Source: SG8-30 sp963710135 | GTDB lineage: Bacteria; Pseudomonadota; Gammaproteobacteria; Steroidobacterales; Steroidobacteraceae | Reading direction: 5' to 3' | DNA: 64,000 nt | Assembly: GCA_963710135.1 (NCBI GenBank) | Contig: CAVPYY010000003.1 | Coordinates: 744,001-808,000 of the forward strand | Shown here: positions 11,293-20,261 of the stretch, in pieces | How positions within the stretch are numbered: the stretch's first letter is position 1 | How the letters are laid out: every line of letters begins with the position of its first letter | The notes under the pieces: generated by a model | Seen by the model: only the letters and a program-made list of their open reading frames with translations | What the model was told of the DNA's origin: nothing | Databases searched by the model: none | Position numbers and translations under genes: made by a program

Positions 11293-11978
11293 ATGACACT
11301 CCGAGCGGTCATCGTGCCGGTCACGGCGTTCGCGCAGAACTGCTCCGTGATCTGGTGCGATCAGACCGGCCGGGGCGCCGTAATCGACCCAGGCGGTGAT
11401 CTCGAGCGGATCATGGCGGTCGTCGCCGAGCACGGCGTCGAGCTCGAGAAGATCCTCCTCACTCACGCGCACATCGATCACGCCGGGGCTGCGGCGGCGC
11501 TCTCCCGGCGCGCGGGATTGCCCATCGAGGGACCGCACCCGGGCGATCGATTCTGGATCGAGCAGCTGCCGCGACAGGGCGCCATGTTCGGCCTGCCCGC
11601 CTCCGAGGCGTTCGAGCCCACCCGATGGCTGGACCAGGGCGATACGGTTCAAGTCGGCGGGATCACGCTGGAGGTCCGGCACTGCCCGGGCCACACGCCC
11701 GGGCATGTGGTGTTCTTCGAACCCGCCTCGAGGATCGCGTTCGTGGGCGACGTGCTGTTCGCCGGCTCCATCGGCCGCAGCGACTTTCCGCGGCGGCGAC
11801 CAGGACACGCTGCTCGGCTCCATCCGCGACAATCTCCTGCCGCTCGGCGACGACGTGCGGTTCGTGCCGGGGCATGGACCGATGTCGACGTTCGGCCAGG
11901 AGCGGCTCCACGAACCCCTACGTTCGGCCTGCCTCAGAGCAGCCCGTAGTAGCTGCGACAGCATGTAGGTCAGCGTGA
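11293..11978 (+). CDS. YcbL/glyoxalase II-like metallo-beta-lactamase hydrolase (two frameshifts)
   Basis: Cytoplasmic metal-dependent hydrolase of the short glyoxalase II-like (YcbL) group, about 220 residues when repaired. The metal motif T-H-A-H-I-D-H lies at residues 57-63; C-P-G-H-T-P-G-H, F-V-G-D-V-L-F and G-R-S-D-F-P follow. The frame breaks at about 11791: removing one C restores G-G-D-Q-D-T-L-L. After P-G-H-G-P-M-S-T another break at 11908-11909 restores the family ending T-N-P-Y-V; without that second repair the frame stops at 11968 instead of 11978. The end overlaps the convergent permease. Substrate (S-lactoylglutathione or other thioester) is unproven. Confidence 0.78.
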
Positions 11979-13747
11979 CCCACATGATGAACAGCAGCGG
12001 CAGGCCCGCCCGCATGAAGTCGTTGAAGCGGTAGCCGGCGGCGGCCATGACCAGCAGGTTGGTCTGGTAGCCCATCGGCGTCGCGTAGCTGAGATTGCAG
12101 CCGAACAGGACGGCCAGCACGAACGGCCGCGGGTCGACGCCGAGCGTGGTCGCCATGACCACGGCTACCGGGGTGCCGATGATCGCGGCCGCGTTGTTCG
12201 ACACGAAGTTGGTCACCAGCGCCATGAACAGCATCAGACGCCGCGAGGATCACCACCGGATCGAGATAGGCGCCGAGCGCGGCGAGTCCGCCGCCGGCAG
12301 CCGCGATCATGCCGGTCGCCGTGAGCGCCTCACCGAGCGCCAGGCTCGCGACGACGATCATGATCACGTTGGAGGACAGCGCATCGGTCGCTTCCTGCCA
12401 GCGCAGGCAGCCGGTGAGCAGCATGGTTGCGACGCCCAGCGCCGAGGCGAGCACCATCGGCAGCAGCTTGGTCGCCGCCAGCGCGATGACGCCGGCCATG
12501 ATGAGCAGCGCGACCCCCGCCTTGCGGGTGTGCGGCAGGGCGAGGCTGGCGTCGAGCACCAGCGTTCCGGGCGCCGATTTCACGCGCTGCACGCGTTCCT
12601 GGGGTCCCTGCACGAGCAGCACGTCGCCGGGCTTGAGTGGCGAGCTCGCCGGATCGAGCGCCGTCTCGCGGCCCGGGCGATGAATCCCGATCACCGCGAG
12701 GCGGTGCTCCCCGACGAAGCGAGCCACGCCGGTCTGCGCGCCAGTGAACTCGGATTCCTGGGTGATCAGCACCTGCGCCAGCGTCTGCGAGGCGGGGTCG
12801 CCGGGGTCACGCGGCTGGACCGAGCGCAGCGCCGCGCCCAGCGCCGCGGCCCGTTCGCGCAGCTGCTCCGCGACGTCCGAGATCACCAGCCGGTCGCCGG
12901 CCCTGATGTGCTGCGTAGGCAGGCGAACCAGTTCGGTTTCGCCTCGCAGGATGCGCAGCACGGTCAGGTCCCCGGCCCGTTTCAGCACCGCGCGCAGCTC
13001 GCGGCCATCGGCCCATGAGCCCGCCCGGATGTCGAAGACCGCGTCGAAGCGCAGCGGCGACGCGTTCTGCGTGCCCGTTTCGGTTCGCGGCAGCAGGCGC
13101 GGCACCACCAGCCAAAGATAGGGCAGCGCGACGGCGGCGGCCACCGCGACGATCGGGACGAAATCGAACAGCGCAAACTGCGGTACGCCCAGATCCGCCG
13201 CGATCCCGACGACCAGCAGGTTGGTGGACGTGCCGATGGTGGTCGCCATGCCCCCGATCAGCACGGCGTAGTTCATCGGCAGCAGCGTGTCCGAGGCGCT
13301 GGTGCCGGTGCGGGCGGCCACCGACAGCAGCACGGGCATCATCAGTACGACGATGGGCGTGTCGTTCAGCACGCCGCTGACGCTCATGCAGAACACGAGC
13401 ATCAGCAGGAAGGCGACCTGCGGCGCGAAGCTCCACATTCGCGCCAGCGCCCTGGCAAAGGGCTCCAGCGCGCCGGTGGTGACCAGCCCGCGGCCGAGCA
13501 CCATCAGGCAGCAGATCGTGATCAGCGCCGTGTGGCCGAAGCCGGCGAGGAAGACCTCGGGGCCCATCTCCCGCTCTTCGGCCGCGTACGGAAAGATGCC
13601 GAACAGCAGCATCAGCGCCAGCAGCGCGAGTAGCGCCGAGGTCTGGATGGGCAGGCGCTCGCTGGCGAACAGCCAGAAAGTCATCGCCGCGATCAGCAGC
13701 ACGCCGACGGCGTGCCAGTCGATGGCGAACAGGTCGAACGGATTCAT
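11934..13747 (-). CDS. SLC13/DASS-family permease with two RCK_C domains (two frameshifts)
   Basis: Inner-membrane sodium-coupled anion permease, about 600 residues when repaired. Layout: N-terminal transmembrane bundle including the helical-hairpin motif G-T-S-T-N-L-L-V, two central soluble RCK_C/TrkA_C domains (about 215-370; I-R-A-G-D-R-L-V-I-S and L-K-P-G-D-V-L-L-V-Q), then the second bundle with S-N-N-A-A-A-I-I. Removing one A at 12238 joins V-V-I-L-A-A to L-M-L-F-M-A-L-V-T-N-F. A further shift near 11953 would give a natural end Y-Y-G-L-L at 11934; without it the frame runs past the neighbour. Substrate may be sulfate, a dicarboxylate or another anion. Six bp downstream of the K+ channel gene. 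Confidence 0.8.
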
Positions 13748-13753
13748 CGGCGG

Positions 13754-14816
13754 TCAGCGCGCGGCGGCCGGCGCCGCCTCGGCCTGCAGGGCGAGCACCT
13801 TGTCGCCGGCCCGGATTGCCGCGCCGTCGGGCTCCCAGAAGCCGACCGGCTTGCCGTCGCGGTAGATGCGCAGGATCATCGAGTCGCCGGTCACCCCGGG
13901 AGGCCGGCCGACTTCTTCGGTCGTGGCGGCGCGTTCCACCAGCAGCAGCCGGCCGCCGCTGCTCAGCACGTCGAGGACGAATTCGTTGACGTGCTCGTTG
14001 GCCACGGAATCCGCCAGCAGGAAACCCGAGATGCGCGACGGGGAGACCGTGACATCGGCGCCCGCCTGCTTCAGCAGTGGCGCATTCTCCTCTTCGCGGG
14101 AGTTGCAGATCACGCGAGCCTGCGGATTCAGCTGGCGCACCGTCAGCACGGCCAGCGCATTGGTGTCGTCGCGGCCGGTGCAGACGATCACGGCGCGGGC
14201 GCGGTCCACGCCGGCGTCGCGCAAGCGTGCGCTCCATGGTGGCGTCGCCGCGCAGCCCCGTATAGCCCGCCGCGGCGGCTTCCTGCAGCCGGTGCTCGGC
14301 GACGTCCACGATGACCACTTCGGCGGCCGGCGAGCCGCGCTTGACTAGTTCCGCTGCCGCAGTGCGTCCGCTGTGCCCGTAACCACAGATGACCACGTGC
14401 TGATTCAGCTGCTGCTGCAGTCGCGCCATGCGGATGCGCTCCAGTCCCTTGTGGAAGAACAGCTCGAAAGCCGTGCCGACGAACACCAGCCAGACCAGCA
14501 GCCGTGCCGGCGTGATGATGATCGCATCAATCAGCCGGGCGCGCTCGGTCACCGGGACGATGTCACCGTAGCCAACGGTCGTCAGGCTGACGATCGTGAA
14601 ATAGATGAGATCGATGAAGGACAGGTGGCCGTCCGCATGGTCGCGGATGCCGTCGCGATCGAGCCACAGGATCGTGACCACGATTGCGACCAGCCCCAGG
14701 ACCAGCAGCCCGCGGGCCGCCAGCACGCGGCCCGGCCGGGCTTCGGCGCTGGCGAACAGGATCTTGTCGGACGTGCCGCGGCTGAAGCGTCGCAGGCGAT
14801 TCGCCAGGCCCGGCAT
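13754..14816 (-). CDS. Potassium channel with RCK (TrkA-N) domain (one frameshift)
   Basis: Two-helix ion channel, about 353 residues when repaired. Transmembrane helices near 35-52 and 92-112 flank the K+ selectivity filter T-T-V-G-Y-G-D (79-85). A Rossmann RCK domain follows (H-V-V-I-C-G-Y-G-H-S-G), and a TrkA_C domain closes the protein (G-A-A-I-R-A-G-D-K-V-L-A-L). The frame breaks at 14223-14224; removing one A joins M-E-R-T-L to R-D-A-G-V. Start ATG at 14814-14816. The gene sits between ctaB (17 bp) and the SLC13 permease (6 bp), so one transcript is likely. Gated probably by a nucleotide or ion; not shown. Confidence 0.85.
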
Positions 14817-14833
14817 GCGGTGCGCGCTGCCGC

Positions 14834-15747
14834 CTAGAAGCGGAATGTCAGGTAGTGATCGACCAGCAGCGCGGTGAACAGCAGTGCGAGGTAATGGATC
14901 GAGTAGCGGAAAGTGCGCATCGGCAGATCGTTGCGTTCCGTGCGGCGCAGTCCTGCGGCCAGGCGCAGGAACACGACGTTGAGCACGATCGCGCTGGCCA
15001 GGTAGATCAGTCCGCTCATGCCGGTGAGGATAGGGCAGCACGGTGATCACCGACAGCAGGACCGTGTAGTACCAGATGAACTGCTTGGTGTAGCCGACGC
15101 CATGGGTCACCGGCAGCATCGGGATGCCGACGCGGGCGTACTCCTCGCGCCGCGCGATGGCCAGCGCCCAGAAATGCGGCGGCGTCCAGGCGAAGATGAT
15201 CAGGAACATCAGCAGCGCGTCGGCGTGCACCGTGCCGGTCACCGCCGCCCAGCCGAGCACCGGCGGGGCGGCGCCCGCTGCGCCGCCGATGACGATGTTC
15301 TGCGGCGTCGCGCGCTTCAGCCACACCGTGTACAGCACGGCGTAGCCGATCAGCGATACGAAGGTGAGCACCGCGGTCAGGCCGTTGACCAGCAGGGCGA
15401 GGATCAGCATCGAGGCGGCGCCCAAGCACGAAGGCGAACGACAGCGCGTAGGCCTCCGAGACCGCGCCTTGCGGCAGGGGCCGGTGCCGGGTCCGGGCCA
15501 TTTCCGAGTCGATGCGCGCGTCGAGCACGTGATTGATCGCCGCGGCAGAGGCGGAGGCCAGCGCGATACCGAGCGTTCCCCAGACGAATGCGCCGAGCGG
15601 CGGCAGGCCGGGCACCGCGAGGAACATGCCGACCACGGCCGTGAAGACGATCAGCGCCACGACCTTCGGCTTGGTCAGCTCGAAGTAGTCGCGGGCGCGG
15701 CTTCCCTGCAGGGTGCCGTTGGCCAGGCTTTGCTCGGTGGCGCTCAC
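14834..15747 (-). CDS. ctaB: Protoheme IX farnesyltransferase (heme O synthase; two frameshifts)
   Basis: UbiA-superfamily membrane prenyltransferase that adds a farnesyl group to heme B, giving heme O for the aa3 oxidase. Repaired length about 303 residues. The N-terminal block Y-F-E-L-T-K-P-K-V, the first Asp-rich motif region N-H-V-L-D-A-R-I-D with R-T-R-H-R-P-L-P, W-T-P-P-H-F-W-A-L-A and the C-terminal helices are in order but in three frames. One extra A at 15424-15425 and one extra A at 15030 explain both breaks. Its product is the substrate of CtaA, encoded about 1.2 kb upstream on the same strand. Confidence 0.88.
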
Positions 15748-15805
15748 GATTGCAGCCGCTGTTCCGGGGTGAATTTCGGGGCCGGAATCCTAGCACACCG
15801 GACCC

Positions 15806-16742
15806 TCACGACGGCTGCCCCAGGCCCGTGACCAGTGCGACCTTCCGCTGCCAGTGCTGCAGCAGGCCGAGCGTGAAGTCCGAGAAGACCCGCACCTTGG
15901 CGAGCCGGTGGGCGGCGCGCGGATAGACCACCGAAATCGACGGCCCGCGCACGGCCGTGCCCGGCAGGATGGTGACCAGCTCGCGACGCTCCAGCGGCGT
16001 GGCGGCGAGCAGGTCGATGGTCTGGATGACGCCGATGCCCTGGGTGGCCGCCAGCAGCATCGCTTCCGGATCGTCCACCGTGAGGCGGAACGGGGCCTCC
16101 AGCGGCCGGGTCCGGCCGGCGTCGTCGAACATCCAGGTGCGCGGCGGCGCGGTGCCCGCCGCCGCCGAAGCCGATCAGCGCGTGCTCCCGCAGGTCGTCG
16201 GGCGTGCGCGGCCAGCCACGCCGGTCGAGGTACGCCGGCGAGGCGCAGGTCAGCCACCAGCTGCCGACGGCCGGGCGCGCCACGAGCTCCGGATCCGTCA
16301 CCGCCCCGCCGCGAACCGCCACGTCGACCTGCTCCATGGCGAGGTCCACGATGCGGTCGTTGAGGCGGATCTGCAGCTCGATGTCCGGATAGCGCGCCTG
16401 GAAGTCCGCCAGCGCCGGAATGAGCAGATTCCGGCCGAAGGAGCCCGGCACGTCGACCCGCAGCCGGCCAGTGGGCCGCTCGCGCGCGAGCCGCAGGTCG
16501 TACTCGGCCGCCTCCAGCTCGCGGAGCACCGTGCGGCAGCGCTCCAGGTAGCGCTGGCCCTCGGAGGTCAACGCCACCTTGCGGGTCGTGCGGTTGAGCA
16601 GGCGCACACCGTAGCGCTTCTCGAGCGTCGCGACGTGGGTGCTGACCATGGCCCGCGACAACTCCAACGCATCCGCCGCGCGGGTAAAGGACCCTAGCTC
16701 GGCGACTTTCGCGAAGGCTCGCATGGCCAGAAATGAGTCCAT
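15806..16742 (-). CDS. LysR-family transcriptional regulator (one frameshift)
   Basis: DNA-binding regulator, about 312 residues when repaired. N-terminal winged helix-turn-helix (F-A-K-V-A-E-L-G-S-F-T-R-A-A, about 10-60; L-L-N-R-T-T-R-K-V) and a periplasmic-binding-protein-like effector domain (R-L-R-V-D-V-P-G-S-F-G). ATG at 16740-16742 gives the usual M-D-S-F-L-A-M-R-A-F; an in-frame GTG at 16757 is the alternative. The frame breaks near 16155-16157 in a C-run; removing one C restores T-A-P-P-R-T-W-M-F. Divergent from a 26-residue sORF, with an AT-rich dyad between them. Target genes and inducer unknown. Confidence 0.87.
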
Positions 16743-16761
16743 TGGTAGAATAATCACATTT

Positions 16762-16780
16762 ATTGAACAATGATTTCAAT
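16762..16780. promoter_or_regulatory. AT-rich inverted repeat upstream of lysR, candidate operator
   Basis: A perfect 6-bp inverted repeat, ATTGAA (16762-16767) and TTCAAT (16775-16780), with a 7-bp spacer, stands out against the GC-rich background. It lies 20-38 bp upstream of the lysR start codon and about 75-95 bp upstream of the divergent sORF, the usual place for a LysR-type autoregulatory site. It does not fit the T-N11-A consensus exactly, so this is a candidate only. Confidence 0.4.
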
Positions 16781-16855
16781 GAGGGGCAGTTTTTCCAACC
16801 AAACGAATGTCCGATGCTCGGTCCCACGACCCCTATACGGTTGGAGGAGATCGAG

Positions 16856-16936
16856 ATGTTCATATTTCGCAGGTCAATGCTGAGCGTATTGGTCGGCCTG
16901 GCCGTCGCCGCCCTGCCCGTGCTCCTGAAGCTCTGA
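16856..16936 (+). CDS. 26-residue hydrophobic small ORF divergent from lysR
   Basis: ATG 16856 to TGA 16936 encodes 26 residues: a basic start (M-F-I-F-R-R) and one hydrophobic helix (M-L-S-V-L-V-G-L-A-V-A-A-L-P-V-L-L), so probably a single-span inner-membrane peptide. It has a very good Shine-Dalgarno (GGAGGAGA at 16843-16850). It lies in the lysR upstream region and could be controlled by it. No homologue is recognised. A longer overlapping ORF at 16807-16992 in another frame lacks such a site and ends inside the ctaA tail. Confidence 0.45.
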   Translation: MFIFRRSMLSVLVGLAVAALPVLLKL

Positions 16937-16984
16937 GGGCCCGTCACGGCGGGGCGCAGGCCGCCCCCGGCTGGCCTTGGCCGG

Positions 16985-18010
16985 TCAGATGACCCGTTTG
17001 CCGGAAGGGCTCCACGGCGTCAGGAACCGGAACAGGGCGAGCATGGCCAACACCACCAGCGCCGCCCCGGCGTTGTGAGCGGTGCCCAGCCACAATGGCC
17101 AGCCCTGCCAGATGAGGTTCATGCCGATCAGCAGCTGCAGGGTCAGGGTGGCCAGCACGCCGACGGCGGCGGCCCGTACGCGCCAGGTCTGGCCGCGGTA
17201 CCAGGCCGCGAGTGCCAGGGTCACCAGCAGCAAGGTGACCACATAGGCCCCGATGCGGTGGGTGTAGTGAATCGCGACCCGCGCCGGAGCGTCCAGCACG
17301 CCGCCCTCGTAGTCGATGCCGAGGCCCCGCCACAGCACGAACGCGTCGTCGAACTCCATCTCCGGCCACCACGACTCCTGGCAGCGCGGGAAGTCGGTGC
17401 AGGCGGCGGCGGCATAGTTGGTGCTCGTCCATCCCCCAAGGGCGACCTGGGCAATCACGAAGGCCATCGCCACCACCGCAAAGCGGCGCACACGCCGTTC
17501 GGAGGCCTTCAGTTCGCGCCTTTCGGGCGTGAGCGACAGCCACCACAGCAGGCCGAGCGTGGTCAGTCCGCCGAGCAGATGCAGGGTCACGATGAATGGC
17601 TTGAGCAACAGGGTCACGGTGAGCATGCCGAGCATGCCCTGCATCACGACCACGACGAGCAGCACCCAGGGCAGCACGCGCGGCTGGTCCGGATCACGGC
17701 GGTTCATCACGGACAGCACCGCGAGCACGATGATCAGCAGTCCCAGCGAGGTGGCGATGTAGCGATGCACCATCTCGTTCAACGCCTTCTGATAGTCGAA
17801 GGGGCGCTCCGGAAAGGCCGCGTTGATCGAGTCGACCTTCTCCGTCAGCTGTGCCGGGTGCACGTGGCCGTAGCAACCCGGCCAGTCCGGGCAGCCGAGG
17901 CCGGCGTCGGTGAGCCTGACCCAGGCGCCGACGACCACCACGATGATGCACAGCACCACCGCGGCTCTGGCCGTCCAGCGAAACCACTTCATGAGGGATG
18001 TCGAGCGCAT
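16985..18010 (-). CDS. ctaA: Heme A synthase (COX15/CtaA family)
   Basis: Integral membrane enzyme that oxidises the C8 methyl of heme O to give heme A for cytochrome c oxidase. 341 residues, eight hydrophobic helices in two four-helix halves, with heme-binding histidines in M-V-H-R-Y-I-A-T, T-L-H-L-L-G-G, I-H-Y-T-H-R-I-G and T-A-H-N-A-G. The N-terminal loop holds the Cys-containing G-L-G-C-P-D-W-P-G-C-Y motif and a second Cys pair in A-A-A-C-T-D-F-P-R-C, as in type-2 CtaA. ATG at 18008-18010 has GGAG 10 nt upstream; a TTG at 18058 would overlap the previous gene. Confidence 0.93.
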   Translation of the reverse strand: MRSTSLMKWFRWTARAAVVLCIIVVVVGAWVRLTDAGLGCPDWPGCYGHVHPAQLTEKVDSINAAFPERPFDYQKALNEMVHRYIATSLGLLIIVLAVLSVMNRRDPDQPRVLPWVLLVVVVMQGMLGMLTVTLLLKPFIVTLHLLGGLTTLGLLWWLSLTPERRELKASERRVRRFAVVAMAFVIAQVALGGWTSTNYAAAACTDFPRCQESWWPEMEFDDAFVLWRGLGIDYEGGVLDAPARVAIHYTHRIGAYVVTLLLVTLALAAWYRGQTWRVRAAAVGVLATLTLQLLIGMNLIWQGWPLWLGTAHNAGAALVVLAMLALFRFLTPWSPSGKRVI

Positions 18011-18050
18011 CTGCAAATACTCCGGTTCGCGCTGCTGCCGCCGCCGCGGC

Positions 18051-18638
18051 TCAGCCAATGTGGGACAGCTTCAGCAGCCGCTCGAGATCCTTCAGCAGAC
18101 CGCGCGGGGCGGTATTGCCGGGATGTCGCATCATCAGGTTGCCGATCGGGTCCACGATGAAGATCTGCCCGTCGACCGGCTGCGTAAAGGCCGCCAGCAG
18201 CGTGGCAGCCTCGGGCCCGGCGAGCGACACGATCTCCAGGTCCGGGTGCTCGGCCCGCAGCGACTGCTCGTCAGCCAGGCTGGCCGTATGCACGAACACC
18301 CGGCCCACGCGCGTCATGTCCTTGTCGAGCGCCAGCCGCACCTGCCTGGTGGTGACCAGCGTTTCCCGGCAGGCCGTGTCGCAATCGCCCTCGCTGACCT
18401 GCACGAGGTGCCAGCGTCCGCGCAAGAAGGCGTCACCGCCCGTGTGTCCGGGCAGCGTGAGCTCCGGCAGCGGCCGCGGTGGGTCGATCAGCTCGCCATT
18501 CTGCGTGCCGCTCATCGGGCGCCACGAGGTGCCGTAATAGAGATAGAAGGACAGGGCGAGCGGCAGGAAGAAGAGCGCTGCCAGCCCCACCAGCATGAGT
18601 CGCGACCGTCTGCGGTCCTGCATCGGCGCCTGGCTCAT
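18051..18638 (-). CDS. SCO-related membrane-anchored thioredoxin-like oxidase assembly protein
   Basis: 195 residues. One N-terminal membrane anchor (about 14-34) is followed by a periplasmic thioredoxin-like domain with W-H-L-V-Q-V-S-E-G-D-C-D-T-A-C: the C-x-x-x-C pair matches the copper/redox motif of SCO proteins. The C-terminal half (I-F-I-V-D-P-I-G-N-L-M-M-R) is also SCO-like. It probably helps deliver copper to, or reduce, the CuA site. Its start overlaps the SURF1 stop (ATGA, 18635-18638) and ctaA follows 40 bp later. It is shorter and more divergent than a standard SCO1, so the name is kept general. Confidence 0.8.
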   Translation of the reverse strand: MSQAPMQDRRRSRLMLVGLAALFFLPLALSFYLYYGTSWRPMSGTQNGELIDPPRPLPELTLPGHTGGDAFLRGRWHLVQVSEGDCDTACRETLVTTRQVRLALDKDMTRVGRVFVHTASLADEQSLRAEHPDLEIVSLAGPEAATLLAAFTQPVDGQIFIVDPIGNLMMRHPGNTAPRGLLKDLERLLKLSHIG

Positions 18639-19351
18639 TCGATCTTCTCCTTCCTGAAACTCAGCAGCACCCAGATCACCACGGCGGTGACGGCGAATGC
18701 GAACCACTGCACGGCGTAGCCGACGTGCCGTTCGGGCCCGAATCCTGGCGGCTGCCAGTCGCGCAGGTAGCCGTCCGGCTCGCCCGGATCCAGCAGGATC
18801 AGCTGGCCATACACGTCGCGCTCGAGTGCCGCCGCGACGTCCTCGATGTGAGGGAAGCTGACGACGCGCGGCCAACCGCTTGCCGCCGCACCGCCCAGCT
18901 CGATGCCGGGTCGCGGCAGGAAGTCGGCGCGGCCGTGGACTTCGCGCAGCCCGGCGCCAACGCTGATGTCCGGCAGCTGCGCCCGGTCGCCGCTACCCGC
19001 AACGAACCCGCGGTCGACGAGCACGATGCGCCCGTCCTCGCCCTGCATCGGCGTCAGCACCCGATAGCCCGCCACACCTCCGTGCGTCATGTTGTCCAGC
19101 AGGAACTGGCGCTCGCCGAGATACCGGCCGGCGAACTTCACGGCCTGGTAGCGTGGCAGGGTTCGCGAGCCCTCCGGCAGCGGCACGACCTCGGCCGCGC
19201 CCGTGGCAAAGCCCTCGAGCCGCGCGCGCTTCTCCTCGGCGCGCCCGAGCTGCCAGTAACCGAGCCCGACGAACAGCGCGACACCGGCTGCCGCAAGAAC
19301 GGTCCAGCCGGCAGCCGGTGCGAAGCGGCGTCGGAAGCCCGCGGTCGTCAC
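18635..19351 (-). CDS. SURF1 family oxidase assembly protein
   Basis: Inner-membrane assembly factor for the heme-copper oxidase (Shy1/SURF1), 238 residues with helices at both ends (about 15-32 and 214-230) and a periplasmic domain between. Family signatures: L-G-Y-W-Q-L-G-R-A-E-E-K near 30-41, F-L-L-D-N, V-L-V-D-R-G-F-V and the end H-V-G-Y-A-V-Q-W-F-A-F. GTG at 19349-19351 is taken as start because it immediately precedes the first basic/helical segment. Overlaps the SCO-like gene by 4 bp. Divergent from the DUF2909 gene. Confidence 0.92.
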   Translation of the reverse strand: MTTAGFRRRFAPAAGWTVLAAAGVALFVGLGYWQLGRAEEKRARLEGFATGAAEVVPLPEGSRTLPRYQAVKFAGRYLGERQFLLDNMTHGGVAGYRVLTPMQGEDGRIVLVDRGFVAGSGDRAQLPDISVGAGLREVHGRADFLPRPGIELGGAAASGWPRVVSFPHIEDVAAALERDVYGQLILLDPGEPDGYLRDWQPPGFGPERHVGYAVQWFAFAVTAVVIWVLLSFRKEKIE

Positions 19352-19407
19352 GTTATACTCCCGCAGGCCTCGCGTTCCGGGGCGACGTCTCGGTGGATGA
19401 CCTGCCC

Positions 19408-19623
19408 GTGGAACCAATCAAGCTGCTCGTCGTTGCAATCTTCATCGGCATCATCGTGAGCCTCGGCTCCGCCTTGTTTCATCTGGTGAGCGATCGAAAG
19501 GGCGAAACCCGCAACATGGTGCGGGCACTCACGATCCGCATCAGTCTGTCGGTGGCGCTCTTCATACTGTTGTTCGTCGCCTGGGCCGCCGGTTGGATTC
19601 AACCGCACGGTCTGAGGCCCTGA
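19408..19623 (+). CDS. DUF2909 twin-transmembrane protein
   Basis: About 71 residues, two membrane helices (I-K-L-L-V-V-A-I-F-I-G-I-I-V and S-V-A-L-F-I-L-L-F-V-A-W) joined by a charged loop S-D-R-K-G-E-T-R-N-M-V-R-A-L-T-I-R. This is the pattern of the small DUF2909 family found beside SURF1 and coxC in many Gammaproteobacteria. Start uncertain: GTG 19408 fits family length; GTG 19393 in the same frame adds five residues. Opposite strand to the oxidase genes, in the SURF1-hpt gap. TATACT at 19354-19359 could serve as its -10 box. Confidence 0.82.
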   Translation: MEPIKLLVVAIFIGIIVSLGSALFHLVSDRKGETRNMVRALTIRISLSVALFILLFVAWAAGWIQPHGLRP

Positions 19624-19642
19624 ACGGCCGGCCGGCGACGTC

Positions 19643-20212
19643 TCAGCCGGACGCCGCCGGCATGGCATAGACCGCCGGCAGGTTGCGCCACTCGCCGGCG
19701 ACATCCATTCCGTAGCCGAATACGAACGCGTCGGGCACCACGACGCCGACGTAATCCGCTTTGACCGCCGCCGGCAGGCCCCGTTCCTTGCGCGCGAACG
19801 CGGCAATGCGCACGCTGGCCGCCCCGCGAGCCAACAGTTCATCGCGCACCGCGAGCAACGTGCGGCCCTCGTCTAGGATGTCGTCCAGCAACAGCAGGTG
19901 GCGGCTCGCGACGTCCTCATGCGGGCCGGCGATCCACTGCAGCGTACCGCCGCGCGTCGCCTTGCCGTAGCGCCGCGCGTGCACGTAGTCGCAGGTCAAT
20001 GGGAAGCGCAGACGCGGCAGGAGTTGCCCGGCAAACACCAGGCCACCGTTGAGAATCGTGATCACCAGCGGGCGCATGCCAGCGAGGTCCGCGGCGATCT
20101 CTCGCGCGAGCCGATCGATGGCGTCCTGGACCTCGCTTTCAGGCACCACCAGCATGGCTCCGTCCGGCAGCTGCTGCGGTCCGGAGGGCGTCTTGGCAGG
20201 ATGCGCTTTCAT
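19643..20212 (-). CDS. hpt: Hypoxanthine-guanine phosphoribosyltransferase
   Basis: Purine salvage enzyme joining hypoxanthine or guanine to PRPP, 189 residues. The PRPP-binding motif L-L-L-L-D-D-I-L-D-E-G-R-T is at about residues 116-128, the flexible-loop region R-R-Y-G-K-A-T-R-G-G precedes it, and the purine-contact segment K-A-D-Y-V-G-V-V-V-P-D-A-F-V-F-G-Y-G follows. ATG at 20210-20212. Downstream of the deoxynucleoside kinase by 49 bp on the same strand, which groups two nucleoside-salvage genes behind the oxidase cluster. Confidence 0.92.
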   Translation of the reverse strand: MKAHPAKTPSGPQQLPDGAMLVVPESEVQDAIDRLAREIAADLAGMRPLVITILNGGLVFAGQLLPRLRFPLTCDYVHARRYGKATRGGTLQWIAGPHEDVASRHLLLLDDILDEGRTLLAVRDELLARGAASVRIAAFARKERGLPAAVKADYVGVVVPDAFVFGYGMDVAGEWRNLPAVYAMPAASG

Positions 20213-20261
20213 TGGCGGATTGTACGCTGTCGAGGGCCATGCGGCCGGTTCTGTCCCCGCC

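Noticed and set aside
12807..15425. 872-residue minus-strand ORF joining ctaB, K+ channel and permease sequence
   Set aside because: It is a chance run through three genes produced by the frameshifts; only its ctaB and channel segments match families.
16807..16992. 61-residue plus-strand ORF overlapping the lysR-ctaA gap
   Set aside because: No ribosome-binding site and low-complexity Arg/Ala/Pro content; the 26-residue frame at 16856 has the better start.
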